Made by a program: the position numbers and the translations under genes. From Epiperipatus broadwayi (lineage: Eukaryota; Onychophora; Udeonychophora; Euonychophora; Peripatidae), in NCBI GenBank assembly GCA_028023455.1, contig JAQFVV010006730.1, forward strand, positions 248,001-312,000: DNA of 64,000 bases, given 5' to 3'. A model generated the notes under the pieces. The model had not been told where the DNA came from and searched no databases. It saw only the letters and a program-made list of their open reading frames with translations. How positions within the stretch are numbered: position 1 is the first letter of the stretch; every line of letters begins with the position of its first letter. Below are positions 36,440 through 49,022 of this stretch, piece by piece.

Positions 36440-36830
36440 ATAAAAATTTTCACATATAACATTTAGCTTAGCGCTTTTGGAGTATGTTTACTCCATATTT
36501 ATAGCCATTATTATGTGTAAACATAATAAATGCAAATTTATGCAAATAATTATCCTGTCCATTTTTTCGATATTGTAAAGCAGGCATCTCTTTGGTTGAT
36601 GGCGTTTGGATCATTTGCAATGAAATATGCTTCTTTTATTTTTCTTTTGGTGTCATTTCTTTCTTTGCAAACAATTACGGTGATAGAATGTTCAAATTTA
36701 TGATCAAATGTTTTTTACTGCAATGGACACCTAGTGATATGACCTAGAAGTGCTGATGAAGCTGCAATCTTAACTTTGGCGGGGTTTAATAAAAATTCAA
36801 GAGTGACAGAAACCATCAACATAATTGCCA
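36440..36830 (-). pseudogene. Penelope-like GIY-YIG C-terminal remnant (copy P4)
   Basis: On the minus strand, 36710 to about 36560 reads HKFEHSITVIV, then CKERNDTKRKIKEAYFIAN, then NAINQRDACFTISKKW. This parallels the P1 reading NESNDRKRKLKEAWFIAK and NVINQHN closely, so it is the same PLE protein family. Upstream HITRCPL recalls the conserved histidine/cysteine segment before it. Beyond the coding end (36494-36470) lie a GGAGT/ACTCC hairpin and the palindrome AGCGCT, a remnant of the 3' motif. The rest of the element is missing. Confidence 0.75.
36466..36500 (-). ncRNA. hammerhead-like 3' remnant of PLE copy P4
   Basis: On the minus strand GGAGT, AAACAT and ACTCC form a stem II hairpin (36494-36479), followed by AAAAGCGCTAAGC. 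The GAAA box is changed to CAAA/AAAA, but the palindrome AGCGCT (36470-36475) is the same as in P1. CTGANGA is not recognisable. Confidence 0.4.
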
Positions 36831-39800
36831 CAATTGATACCTAATAATGGACAGAATATCAATAAATAAATGAACAAGGCATGGATTATCAATCATACAT
36901 GGAAATTTAACTCTCACATATTCTCAAATGCTCATGTACATATATAGTTTGGCTATTAAAACTTGCAAACCAATATAAAATTAATTGTGAAGCGATATCA
37001 TACATTAAGAATTTAAAACTATCTTTATTTACACACTGACTCCAAATAATACACTCATTCATGTACTAAGCATAGAAAATCTGTTTTACCCTGTACACAT
37101 TAATACAATTTAATAATAATTGAATATAAATTCCAAGAACACAATTTGTAATTAAAACTCTTTTACCTGGAAATTTTCTCGTACCAATTTCCATTTTAAC
37201 ATGTATATTATTATAAATATACCTAACATAATATAAAGCATAATAATAAATTAATAATGCATAAATAATAATAATAAAATAATAATAAACATATTAATTT
37301 TATAAAAACACCTTACACTTATATTAGCCCATTTAAATAAGCTTGAGAGTTTGTGATATTTTTTATTTAAATAAAATGAAAATAAACTCTTTAAACATAG
37401 GAGTCTGACTATTGTTTGTAAAGATAAAATAAAATATTGCATGGTTTTATTAATACATATGTTGTAAATGAATAAATAAATAAGAGCAGGAGCTTCTTGA
37501 AATATTGTCTATATTTTTTTAAAATGAAGAACAAAAAGCAGAACAAATAATACTAGGAAACTTTTCAATAGGAAGATAAGAATGACGCTTCCATAGTAAA
37601 AGTTTATACAATAATTTAGTAAGATTAATAAATGAAGCAAATTCAAATTATTTCTTTTTTACAGAATAATAAAATATATTTTAAACAGATGAATAAGTGA
37701 ATTAGTGAAATTCCAAAATAATATTTTATTTGTATAAGATGAGACACACTTATACATTTTCTTTAAGGTAATAAAAACATAAGTAAAATAATATTATCTT
37801 TTATTTTAAATAAATGAAGACTTTTAAAATGGTTATGTTTCATTTTCTTCTTTGGATTTACAACAATTTTGAATTGATTCATTATCACATTTATCCCAAT
37901 AAACTGACATTATAATACATTTAAAGACAGTTTCTTGTAATAATAATAATGTTTCAACAAATAATGGTTTAAAACATTTTAAAAATTGTCCACAAATAAA
38001 ATAACTTTATTTGAAATAATACACTTAATAAGGCATAAGAGCAATAATATTAGTCTTTGTAATTAATTTATGACTTTTAACAATTTAAACAACAAAACGT
38101 TAATAAACTGTTTTTTTAAAAACTATAATCTAGAATTAGCTAAAAGTTCATAAAACAGTAACACAAACATATGTATCACTTCTCCAGTTTAACAATCTAT
38201 TATAGTATTTTCACATATTTATGAGATGTTGGATATTCTCCTACAAAAAGGTTGTTGTATTTTACAATGAAAAATATTTTCCATTGGCAGAAGAAAAAGC
38301 TTGGTCTGAAGTAAGTTTTGCTCAAATGACTTTTACAGATTTAGCAACACATTATTTAATTTTAAAAAATTAAAATAAACTTAATCTTTTTTTAAGAATC
38401 ATTAGAATTAGAGTAAGTTGAAAAGGAAACTGAAAAAGTAAATTAAAAGTAAATTGAAAAATAATAGTTTGTTTTCCAGTTTTCTTTTTAAATGTGTGCA
38501 TGCTTGTCAGAAAAAACAGCAAAGTTATGTGATCTTAATTAATCAGTAATTAACATTAGGGTGTTTTTGTAAAATTAATTGATACAATCATGACCTTTTA
38601 TTAATCAAGAGGTCTAAAATAGATTTATCTTGAAATATCTAGACACTAATTAAAATAAATAAAATATAATTAGCTTTCTTTTAATTATTAAATAAAATAA
38701 TTTATTTTATTTAAACAATTACTCTTGATTTTTATTTAAGAGTTCTTAATAAATTACAATTAAATCATTATGATTTTAAGCAACACTATTCATAAAATTT
38801 ATTACTTTTCTAAAGATAATATTTAAAATAATTCATTTCCCCCTCATCTTTCAAAACCCTCATGCTCATACATTCACATAAGGACACACTATTTAAAGAA
38901 ACTATGAAATTTATTCAGGTTAAGAAATAATATTTCAACAATTCCCTTTCTTAAAAAACAACCACTTTATATAATGAAATTCATTTAAGATATAATCCAT
39001 TTAAAACTAGCCTTATTTAACTTTGACCTAATACACTTTAAACTTAACAAATTATAACCTTAAATATCTACCACTGAATTATTCAATATTTTAGCAAACA
39101 TTTATTAATAAATTTAAAATGCATAAGTAAGATTTTAGACAGTTTAAAATAATAAAGTTTATTTAACAATTAAGAGTTGTTTTTATTTAAGTTAAAAATT
39201 ATTATAAAGTACTATATTAAATGTTTAATTCTGTCTGGACCAAATATAAGGTTAAAATAAATATATCTAGTAACATTACAGTAAAAAAATTATAGGCTTT
39301 TTATAGTTAAGCAAGTACATTCATTGCTGTCATTGGTTGTATAGCATCTTATATAATCAATATCATGTTTAAATAGTATTTTATACTAATATATATGAAA
39401 AAAAGATAATTTTATAAAGTATTTTGAATGGCTTTTTAAGCAGATTTTTTTTGATTGATTTCTATATTTGTATAAAGAAAATACATATGCTCATATTTAG
39501 TTGTTATTCTTATTAAGAAAGAAAGTTATCAAATTGTATAAATCAAAAGAAGTGCTCACATGTAAAACAATTCAAAAACTAGAATTATAGAATAGAATTA
39601 TAAATCCAACATTACAACAGTAAAATATTTTAATAAAGAATAGAACCATCAGTTCTTAAATTTTTATATTTTGAGTGTGGATGTGTGTGTGAAATTTTAC
39701 ATGTTTAGAATTTTTTATGTAGCAAAAGTTGATTTAGTTTGCTAGAATATTATTTATTTAATGATATTCAATAAAAAGTTAATTAAAATTTAGTTGAATA

Positions 39801-42329
39801 AATATCTGAGAACTATTAAGGTTTATAATTTATTTATTTTAAAAAAATATTTGTAAAATAATTTTAAAACCCAGAAATAAAGGTGAAGCAATTCAAGGTT
39901 GAGATTTTTCACTTTTGAATGGTGTTTTTAAAGTTTTACTGCCTTGATTCTTAATACTTTTCTTGGAAGTAACCCAGACAGCCTTTTTTAATATTTCATA
40001 GAAAAATAAAGAAACACCAATACATGATGGTCAATATTCTATAATCCAGACATCATGTGTTATCTGGTATAAAAGATGAAGTTTGGAAAATCCAGACAGT
40101 CTTCACAAATTTTTATTGCATTCAGGACCTAAATAGGTTCAAATTTTTAAATAGTCATTTTTATTTCTCATCTACATGATGGTTGACTGGACTAAACAGG
40201 CAGTTGCCTTTGCTAGACAAAATGACCTCATCATTCTAGGAGAAAGATGGATAACAACAAATAAATCAGAAATCATCATTAATTAATTCATTAATTATTT
40301 ATTTTAAGGAATCTCATTTATTACAGTCAACTGTTAGAGGAAAATGGACAAATTGATTTATGGAATGTTGCCTCACTATTTCAACAATAAATTTCTGGAT
40401 TTGTTTAATTGAAAGTAATGGTTAACAGCTGGTAATTGGAATGTTATATTTATTAGCTTCATGCAAGTAGCTGATGTTTATATTCAAATTATTGCAAAAA
40501 TAATTATTTTCCTTACTACAAGAACTCGTCTATAATCATCTAAAGTAAAACCTTAAACAATAATTTTTTGAACTCAAATATCCCTACATAAACTTGTAGC
40601 TTAAAGAAATAAAATGTGAATCAAAAAAATAATAAAAATTGTTTTGTTATCGAAGTTAAACTATTTGCTTCATCAGCTATATGATCAGAATTACTGGAAT
40701 TGTGGATTAAAGATCTATAAATGAATAGATTAATTTTATATCTGAAATTAAAGACGTAATGAATGCTAATTTTTTGGACTAAATTATAGCATTTGTTCAA
40801 ATGAATTAAATCACTGCATGGAATAAACTATGAATTTGTATTTTGTGCTTAAGGAATTGCACTACAGATTATCAATGCTAAATATTTAAATAACATTAAA
40901 TGGGTAATGGATTAGGAAAGTTAAAAAATTAAATGCCACTCCTGAATTGTTGATTACCAAAGCAAATATTAAATATAATAAACATCCAAGTAATAAGCAA
41001 TCTTAAAATGAATTACTATGTTGAATGTAACTTACCTTGAATTAAGAGATATGATAAATAGAATTTATTAATCTTTATGCTATGTCCAAAAATAATTATA
41101 TTACAAAGTAAAATTATTTATGCTTTACCTCATTAGTGATACTGATATTTTAAAAGTGTTTGTAAATTCCCAAGTACTCTGAAGTATTTTGCAAGTAGCA
41201 ATAGTTCATTGGGAGAATTTTTAAATCATCATAACCGTTTGACGATCATTTATTGCATTTTTTCATAATTGTTTCTTTCTTAGTTAGTTAATATTATTAT
41301 TATTACTAATTTAATAAAGTTTCTCTGATATTATTATGCCATGTAAAGGTAATATTTTATTTAATATTATTAATGTTAGTGATATTGAATGGATGAAATG
41401 GGATTTACCATACGTTCAGGTTGTATAAATGTAAGTAAGTATTAAACTTGTATAAAACTGTGCTATAATGCAATTATTGTATGTTTTATGGGTTCTTAAG
41501 TTTAACCTCAAAGTTAAAATGGAGTTAATCATCATCATATGTATGAGAAATCTGTAAGACATATTTTATGCATCACTTACATATTATTGTTAATTTTTCA
41601 TGGTTATATAATATTGTAAAAATGCATTCTAATGATCTAGATATATTTTGTTAGTGGAGTAACACTCTTAACATTTAAGCCTGAAATTGAATCCAGTAAA
41701 AGATCTTGAGGTAAAATAAATAATCCCAGAATGGTAAATATCATTTAGGTATGCTAAGCAATAATTTCACTTCCTTTCTTACAAGAATGAAAATTCTCCA
41801 GCATTATTGAGATCGATTAATACTTGATTAGTTAGTGAAACAAACTAATTAAAAACGACTATAAAACATTTAACTTTTAAGATGATGATTAGTTATTATC
41901 CTCCAGTGATTAAATGGCAGATTATTTTGAAATGATAAACAACCTATTCCTATTTAATGTTAGTGTCTTCACAACAGTGCTTGATAACAAGTTTTTTATA
42001 TACCAAATTCAAATTAGATTTAGGAAACAATGGTAATATTTTGTAGATATTTTATATGATTTTCTTACTGTTGTTATTCGTTTTTATCATTTATTTTATA
42101 TTGTGGAATAAAATAATTGTTAATTTTTTAATATTTCTCTTGTGCAGTTATTAATGAAATATTGTCATTGCATATTTACAATATTTGAGATATTAGATTA
42201 TACAAAAAATCTGTACTAATGCTATCTGAATTATAAAAGTATTAGGTATGAATGATGTACATAAAACCCCTTTTACATAGTAGTATTCTAAAATGCATAA
42301 ACACACTTTATATCCATGCATTTATTTTT
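36831..42329. other. long AT-rich anonymous stretch
   Basis: Very AT-rich with AAT/ATA runs (for example 37258-37290). I found no inverted or direct repeat pair, RNA gene or domain-bearing frame. The slightly less AT-rich part 39890-40260 has no recognised content. Confidence 0.5.
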
Positions 42330-42575
42330 TTATTTTATAATAATGTAAAAGGCTAAAATCTTTGACAGATGTGCCTTAAAAATGCTTATATGATAGCCAA
42401 TCCGATGTAATAATGACTGTACAAGGAGCTCTCAATTCAAAACACAAGGCAGTCATTATTACATCTGATTGGCTGTCATATAAGCATTTTAAGGTGCATC
42501 TGTCAAAGGTTTCAGCCTTTGACATTATTATTATGTCATCTGCTTGCACATAATAAATTAATATATTTACATTTG
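42330..42575. mobile_element. foldback element, family F
   Basis: Left GGCTAAAATCTTTGACAGATG ... AATAATGACTG pairs with right CAGTCATTATTACATCTGAT ... TCAGCC (arms about 70 bp of strong pairing, weaker outward pairing through ATAATAATGT). The loop holds GGAGCTCTCAATTC. Confidence 0.8.
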
Positions 42576-42789
42576 TTATGATCATTTCATTAGATGTGAA
42601 AATTACTTTGTAGTAAATTGAAAGATTTCACATTGTTTATTTAGATATAATATTTGGTGAATTAAATGTGAAGGGGTTTAAAGCTTTATGCTTTTAGTTC
42701 AAAATGCTTGAGTCTGGCTTATTTATATATAAATTTAAGTAGAGAAGAAGATGGAACTGTCTTTTTCTCATAAAATCTCTGCCTTGTGA

Positions 42790-42927
42790 ATTGAGAGTTC
42801 TTTGTGCAGTCATTATTACATCTGATTAGCTGTCATATAAACATTTTTAAGGCACATCTGTCAAAAGTTTCAGCCTTTTAGGTTATTATTATATCATCTG
42901 CTTGCACTTAATAAATTAATATATTTT
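42790..42927. mobile_element. half copy of foldback family F
   Basis: TGCCTTGTGAATTGAGAGTTC matches the reverse complement of the family F loop, followed by CAGTCATTATTACATCTGAT ... TTTCAGCCTTTTAGG and the shared trailer CATCTGCTTGCACTTAATAA. The other arm is missing. Confidence 0.75.
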
Positions 42928-45900
42928 CTTATTTTATATAAAACTCTGAAATAAATCATTACTCAATTTTATATTTAAAATTTCTAGCCTTAGTTTTAAA
43001 ACAGACATTGAGTTACTCTTAATTAGTTCTTATAGTAAGAAACAATATATTTGTAAGGATTTTTATTATTAACTAGAATAAATTAAAAATATCCATATTA
43101 TTATAAAACCTGAGAAATTTATTATTTTATTAAATGTAAATCGATTATTAAAGTATAGAATAGTTTTAGCGTGTGTGGAAATATATAAAGACTTGTATGC
43201 ATAGTGAATTGTAAGTTAAGTTTTGGATATTAGCGATCTCAGACATCTTAACCGCATTTTACATATTATTGACATCGAGATTGCAACTAGCTTTTCTTTT
43301 TGGATGTGTTCAATATATATATATATATTGTAACATGATAAAAAATGATGATGCTGGAAAGATGATGAATACGACCTGAATAAAATCTAGCTCAATTGTG
43401 GGATGCCATTTTATAATGAACTATCAATTATAATATGGGATAATAATATAAAAACTTTACTATGTCTAAGAATTGAAAAGTCATTCATAACAATCTAGAT
43501 ACAGCCCAAATGTGGAATGTCATTTTATAAAAGCCCTAAAGTTGATTTGGCATTTTGTAATAATGACCACTTGTACCTGAACCATCGGCTAGCATGGGGT
43601 AGCTACTTTGTCACAATAGTAATGGATTTTCTATCTCCCTACCTCTCTACATTTGTTCAGTCAACATTTGTCATAAAGAAATGCCCTCAAGATTTATATT
43701 CTTCATTACAGAGCAAAACATGCATTAATAAATAGTAACTCTGTTAGAACCTGTGTAAAATTATCTAGCTCAGTTATCGATCACACTAGGCGATAACAAT
43801 ATTTCCCATACATAATTATTTAGATTGTCCACTACACTATCATAAAATACTAACAATCTCTATTAAAATCTAATTTATCCAGATAGTATTTAAAACAAAA
43901 TAAAGCAAATAAGATCATCATCTCAGACATCAACAAATCTATTCACAATTTTAAAGTAAACTGCATTAAGCAGTGAAATCATATATCATTGCCTAAACAA
44001 TGTTGCTATGCTTAAGATATCTATTTGGCTGATAATTGAATAAAACTAACTTCGAATCAGTAACTAACTAAATTCTGACATACTTTATTATTTTGATATT
44101 ATTTATAGTAATTTAAATTTACTTTAATATTTAATGACATTCTATTTTATTTAAATAAATGAGTTTCTAAACAATTATAATTACATTTTGAAAACATTTT
44201 ATAAACCTACATACTATTTATAATATTTAAATAAAATAAACATTTACTCAACTTTTACATCCATTTTAATAAAATGTTAAATATAATATAAACATTTCCT
44301 TTGTACCCTACAGTATATCGATATGCAATTATTGTTTCAGTTATATTCAAAAATGAAATACTCCTCCAAAATTTATTATCAATAAATTTCATTATGTAAT
44401 TTCACATTATATAAAACATGTCCTAGGTTTCCTTTGAATATTCACTGAATTAACATTACTGATATTATTTATCCACTTAAATCTCCAATCAATCGAATCT
44501 AAAATGGACTTTGTAACAATTAAGCTCTATATGACAATAATTGGCAGTTATCCTAGCCAAAAGACAATATTTAGTTAGGTCAGTTAATCAAATTTATGAT
44601 CTCCATGTCAAAGAAATTTAAAAAGATATTAAGATAAGTCTTTCTAATTAATAACAGGACACAATTGATTAAGATTTTTATAATCGGACAAGATAAGCAA
44701 ATAGATCATCAACTCTGAGCTAATAAATGATTTATATTAGTAATATTGATTTAAATAAATAAATAAATATTTAAATGCAGTAACAAATATAAAATTTATA
44801 TGTAATTAGATTAAAAGAAAAAATGTATAAAATAGATCATTTATCTAATTCTAGTTTACTTACCAAGATGGGTTTGATCTTAGGTCAAATTTTAATTACT
44901 AAAATTATCTTGCATGCTCAAAAGAAATAAAATTAAACAGATTCATTGGATTTTAAATCAACTCTAAATTTATCGGTTTTATAAAAAAAAAGATAACAGT
45001 AATAATAAAATATAACAGAACATCAATGATGTTTGCAATAAACTAAAATCAATAAAAATAAAATCTAAGTGCATGGAACTCCAAAACATGCTGCAAGACA
45101 ATACTATTTATAAAAAATGGAAGAAGAGATTTTTAAAATATCTTTCCAAGAAGATTTCAAATATGAAAAATAATGAAAAGAAATGTGATCAAATGAAAAT
45201 TTATTTCTATTTCTTCATTAATATAAACTCTAAATAATTAAACAAACATAAAATAAAATGTTATATTAATTCCTTTTCTAGTTGATATTTCAAAGTTAAA
45301 TTCTGAACATATATAAAAAACAATTAAATATCTGAAAATATCAGGTCATGTTAACTTATATCATTGGATAAGAGCTTAAATAATAAGACCAAAACGAATC
45401 TCTCTGCTCCCTTTTAAAACATGAATTCTATCATACCCTCATTTATTATTTACCTACGTTTTTACACTAAAATGTAAATATTCCTTTTTCTTTTTAACAA
45501 AAAAAATACATATATGCATAGAAATCATACCATATACATGAAAGTATTCATTTTCACTCACCATCCATTGATTCCTCATAGCTTCTGGTTTTTTATTTCC
45601 AATCCTAATGTGTAGAGATGATTTCTTTCGAGTAAAGAAGATAAGCATGTGTGGAAACTAATACAGATTTGAATTCAATTTCTTTCACATTTAATTTCCA
45701 ATGTTTTCTTTTAAGTATATAAATATCTAGCTTTCAAAAAAAAACATCAGATGCAAAATTACACATCACTGGCTTTAATTTTCCATTGACAATAATATGC
45801 AAAGAGAATTCCTTTAATGACACAATCCAGTTACAATCAAGTGAAAAGAATCAATACTAGCCTTTTCTTTTCCCTTTTTTTGAATTGCAAAAGTGAGGTT

Positions 45901-46889
45901 AATAACTGATTATAACACATAATTTGAATTAATCAATCGTGTAGATTTTCTTGATCTTTAATAGGATAACCATAGAACATAATGGGGTTTCATGAATGCA
46001 ATTCTAGATTTTTAACCATGGAATATTTTTATATAACTGTCAAGGCATTTTGATGCATTTTTCTTTCTTTTTCCCCTGGAATTTCATCAGCTAGCTTCCC
46101 TATTGAATGGGCAGATAGCTAAATTTTTTATTCTTCCATAGTTTTATTAATTAACCACTTAAACAATAAAATTTAATAAATTTTTAAAGACAGAGAAAAA
46201 TGTCTGTTCTTTGCAATGACAAAATGATAAGAACTCAAATTACAGTATCTTAGTTTTATTTATCAGATACTCTTGATGACATTATTGTTGTCCTAATGAC
46301 TGTTGGAAATTATTCAGATTTAACTTGATGATAATGATCTGTTCAAGAAAATTTTGCCTTCTTTTTTGTAAGTGAAATGGAAATTAAAAAAAGAATAGAA
46401 ACAGTAAAAATGAAATCTAATTTTGATATGGTTTTTCATTTTTAAACCAAAATAAAGAATTTCTATTGTGATTCTAATACATTTTAATGGATATAAATAT
46501 TTTTACATATGTTTTTTGTAATTTTTTTTGTTTTAACTAATTTATGAACAAACATATATGAAATATAAAACATTTCATTTTGTAATAGGTGTTTCTATGG
46601 TGATTGCAATAACAGAAATTGAAATATGTAATACTTAATAATTAATAATAATTTATTTTTTTCAAGTAATCTTTTATGATATACTTAACTATTTCCAAAA
46701 TATATTTACTTATATACCTGTTTATATTTTTTTTATGGAATAGGTCACAACAGATTTAGGATTTTGAAGCTAGAATTAGCAGTAAACACTATTATTTTAA
46801 AACATTAGGTGGCCATAGTTATCAAGTAAACTTTGTATTTCAAGATCTCCATTATCCCTGGATCAAGTGAAAAGAAAACCAAACAAGAT
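42928..46889. other. long AT-rich anonymous stretch
   Basis: Contains a TA microsatellite at 43313-43329. The open frame 43517-43735 has no recognisable domain. Nothing else supported. Confidence 0.5.
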
Positions 46890-47305
46890 CAACAAATTTC
46901 TTTATTTTTTAAAATACTTTGACTTACAGTTTAATCTGAATACTTACAGTATATATTGTAACTGGACAAAGACTAACTCCATTCTTTGTTGGTTTTTGTT
47001 TCCTCATGAGCATATTGCAGGAAGGAACTATCAATTGGCATTTTCCAATGCAGACATCAACCCACCTATAACAATATTTCCTGCTCTTCCAAAAATGTAG
47101 CACCATAGAGACTGAAAGCATCTAGAAATGTATGTGTTTGGTTTCCCAAATAGTGCCACTAGAGTTCCATCTCACTACAACCTTACCATCATCTGGTTAT
47201 GCGGGACATAGCTCAGGAGGCATGAGATTCTTGTGAGCATGATGCAATGAATAACTAGTGATGCATAAATGGAACTAAACAATTAGATTAATTTTTAATA
47301 ATAAC
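46890..47305 (-). pseudogene. Penelope-like 5' leader and N-terminal fragment (copy P5)
   Basis: On the minus strand this aligns with 25190-25560 of P3: shared leader segments (CTCATGTCTCCTGAGC-type, GAGATGGAACTCTAGTGGCA, CATAGAGGCTGGAAGC-type) lead to GCATTGGAGAATGCC-type sequence. The start codon context then reads MPIDSSFLQYAHEE, against MPIDSSFLQHAHQE in P3. Conservation of this short peptide in both copies supports it as the true start of the PLE protein. Only the 5' end is present, which is unusual because retrocopies usually lose the 5' end. Confidence 0.75.
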
Positions 47306-47419
47306 AATTTTATTAACAATAATTATTGATAAGCCTTTCCAATAGAGTTCACCATTTGTATCAAATGAAAGCTCATTTCAGTTCATCTTGTGTGAAGTTG
47401 TCAAAAAGCTTTTTATCAA

Positions 47420-47985
47420 GTATACATATACATAAGTTTTATCACTATATGCATATAAGCATTTATAAATCATTATCATTTAATTATTATAATATGTATC
47501 ACTTCCAGGTTTATAGATATTTATTATTCAATCAAACATAAACATATATTTTTATATAGATTTTATCACTTTATACAGATGTGAATTATTCAGATATGCA
47601 TCTAAACATTTATAAATCATCATCATTTAATTATTCTAATATATAGTACTTCCAGGTTTATAGATATTTGCTATTCAGTCAAACATACACATATAGTTTT
47701 AAATAGATTTTATCACTTTATCCAGATGTGGATTATTCAGGTAAGCATTTAGACATTTATAAATCATCATCATTTAATTATTCTAATATATAGCACTTCC
47801 ACATTTATAGCTATTTATTATTCAGTCAAACATAGAAGTATATTTTTACATAGATTTTATCAGTTTATCCAGATGTAGATTATTCAGGTAAGTATTTATA
47901 ATTCATTGTCATTTAATTATTCTAATATATAACAATTTCATGTTTGTAGATATTTATTAGTCAATCAAACAGATGTATATTTTTA
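47420..47985 (+). repeat. 147-bp satellite, about four units
   Basis: ATTTATAAATC.T.ATCATTTA recurs at 47461, 47608 and 47755 (147-bp period) and, shortened, near 47894. Other shared blocks are CACTTCCAGGTTTATAGATA, CAGTCAAACATA and TTTTATCACTTTATCCAGAT. The array decays at both ends. The 147-bp length may be coincidental with nucleosome-core size. Confidence 0.9.
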
Positions 47986-48782
47986 CACTAAGTTTGTTAT
48001 CAGCTATTCCATATTGGTAGAACATTTATAATTTTGAACATATAACACAATTAATGTTTTCATATTATTTCCTTAATTTTCTATTGTACACTTATTATAG
48101 AATTAAAAATTGATAGGTAAAACATTATTACTATTATAGAATTAATAATTGAATTATTTTCTAATGCTTACCTTTTAACTAAGGTCTTCATTTATTGCTG
48201 TTTTCTCTATAAATAACAGAGGGAATCTTGAAGCTGAACAGCACTGAAGGCTTGAACTAGCACTGAAGGGTTACTTCATGATAGTAGATAGAGAGAAAAA
48301 ATGGGCTAATTGCCCATAGTAAACAGATTCTTCATGGAGCTGCTTGATGGTTCAATACACTTTTCTAGTAATCTAAAAATCTTAAAAAAAATTGTTGTCT
48401 CTCATGATTTTCAAGTATCAAATAATAACTAATAATCATCTCTCTCAAAAATTGTCCTCTAATATGAATTCTCCAACCTATTTATACCTTTTCTCTCTAT
48501 CAGAATGGATTCACTTTACATGATTGCTTGATCCAATTGGTCTTGGTGTGTTTTCATATATGTTTGTGCCATTAATCCTCAGTTCATTGACTATTCTTTT
48601 TGGCAGGATCAGACTGTTTTACTTATCTGGCTATGTGTTTTCAAATTTTTAACTTATTGTCTCTTGCCTGTGGCAGGGTGAACAATCACTTTTAATTATT
48701 GTTAAATTACCACCATTCTGCATTACAAATTATTCTTCTGAAATATAAAATGAGTTGGAAATATATCAAATTTCTATGAAAT
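47986..48782. other. unclassified block with a minus-strand TATA candidate
   Basis: 48190-48720 is richer in G and C than its flanks and has a direct repeat AGCACTGAAGG (two copies near 48240-48268). On the minus strand GTATAAATA lies at 48479-48487 in a context (GAGAAAAG before, GG.TGGAG after) like that in the 11285 block. It may be a repeat promoter; no coding region was found. Confidence 0.35.
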
Positions 48783-49022
48783 ATTGCCTTTGACAGAATA
48801 GCTCAGTTGGTAGAGCATTTGCCTTAAATTCGATATTCAAGAATCTAAAGGTGCAAGTTCAACTTCTAAGCAAATATTTTCACTGTGCATATAGGCCAGC
48901 AACACCTGAAGAAGAGTGGAGATTTACTCGAAATGTTGTGTAATTATTAACCTGCATTGTCTATCTGTGTGTTATTACTAACAAGTTATTTGTATTTGAA
49001 AAGTTTAAATAAAGTTTAAAAT
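48783..49022 (+). mobile_element. tRNA-derived SINE with hammerhead-like tail
   Basis: The head holds TAGCTCAGTTGGTAGAGCA (about 48797), a textbook A-box/D-arm, and AGTTCAACTTC (about 48856), a near-consensus B box, with slightly long spacing. These would form an internal RNA polymerase III promoter. The body continues to a hammerhead-like motif (48902-48941) and ends in an A/T-rich AATAAAGTTTAAA tail. No target duplication is evident. The middle resembles the 3' motif of PLE P3, which could reflect shared mobilisation. Confidence 0.75.
48902..48941 (+). ncRNA. hammerhead-ribozyme-like motif in the SINE tail
   Basis: ACAC (48902-48905) is stem I; CTGAAGA (48906-48912) is the core; an extra A is followed by GAGT/ACTC (48914-48917 and 48926-48929) as stem II; GAAA lies at 48930-48933; TGTT follows; GTGT (48938-48941) closes stem I with ACAC. 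If the T at 48934 was once C, stem III would be the palindrome ACGT. Core and two stems are kept; the extra A may disturb activity. Confidence 0.55.

Noticed and set aside
48797-48867. A functional tRNA gene
   Set aside because: A and B boxes are good but no full cloverleaf or acceptor stem can be drawn, and the transcript would run into a SINE body.
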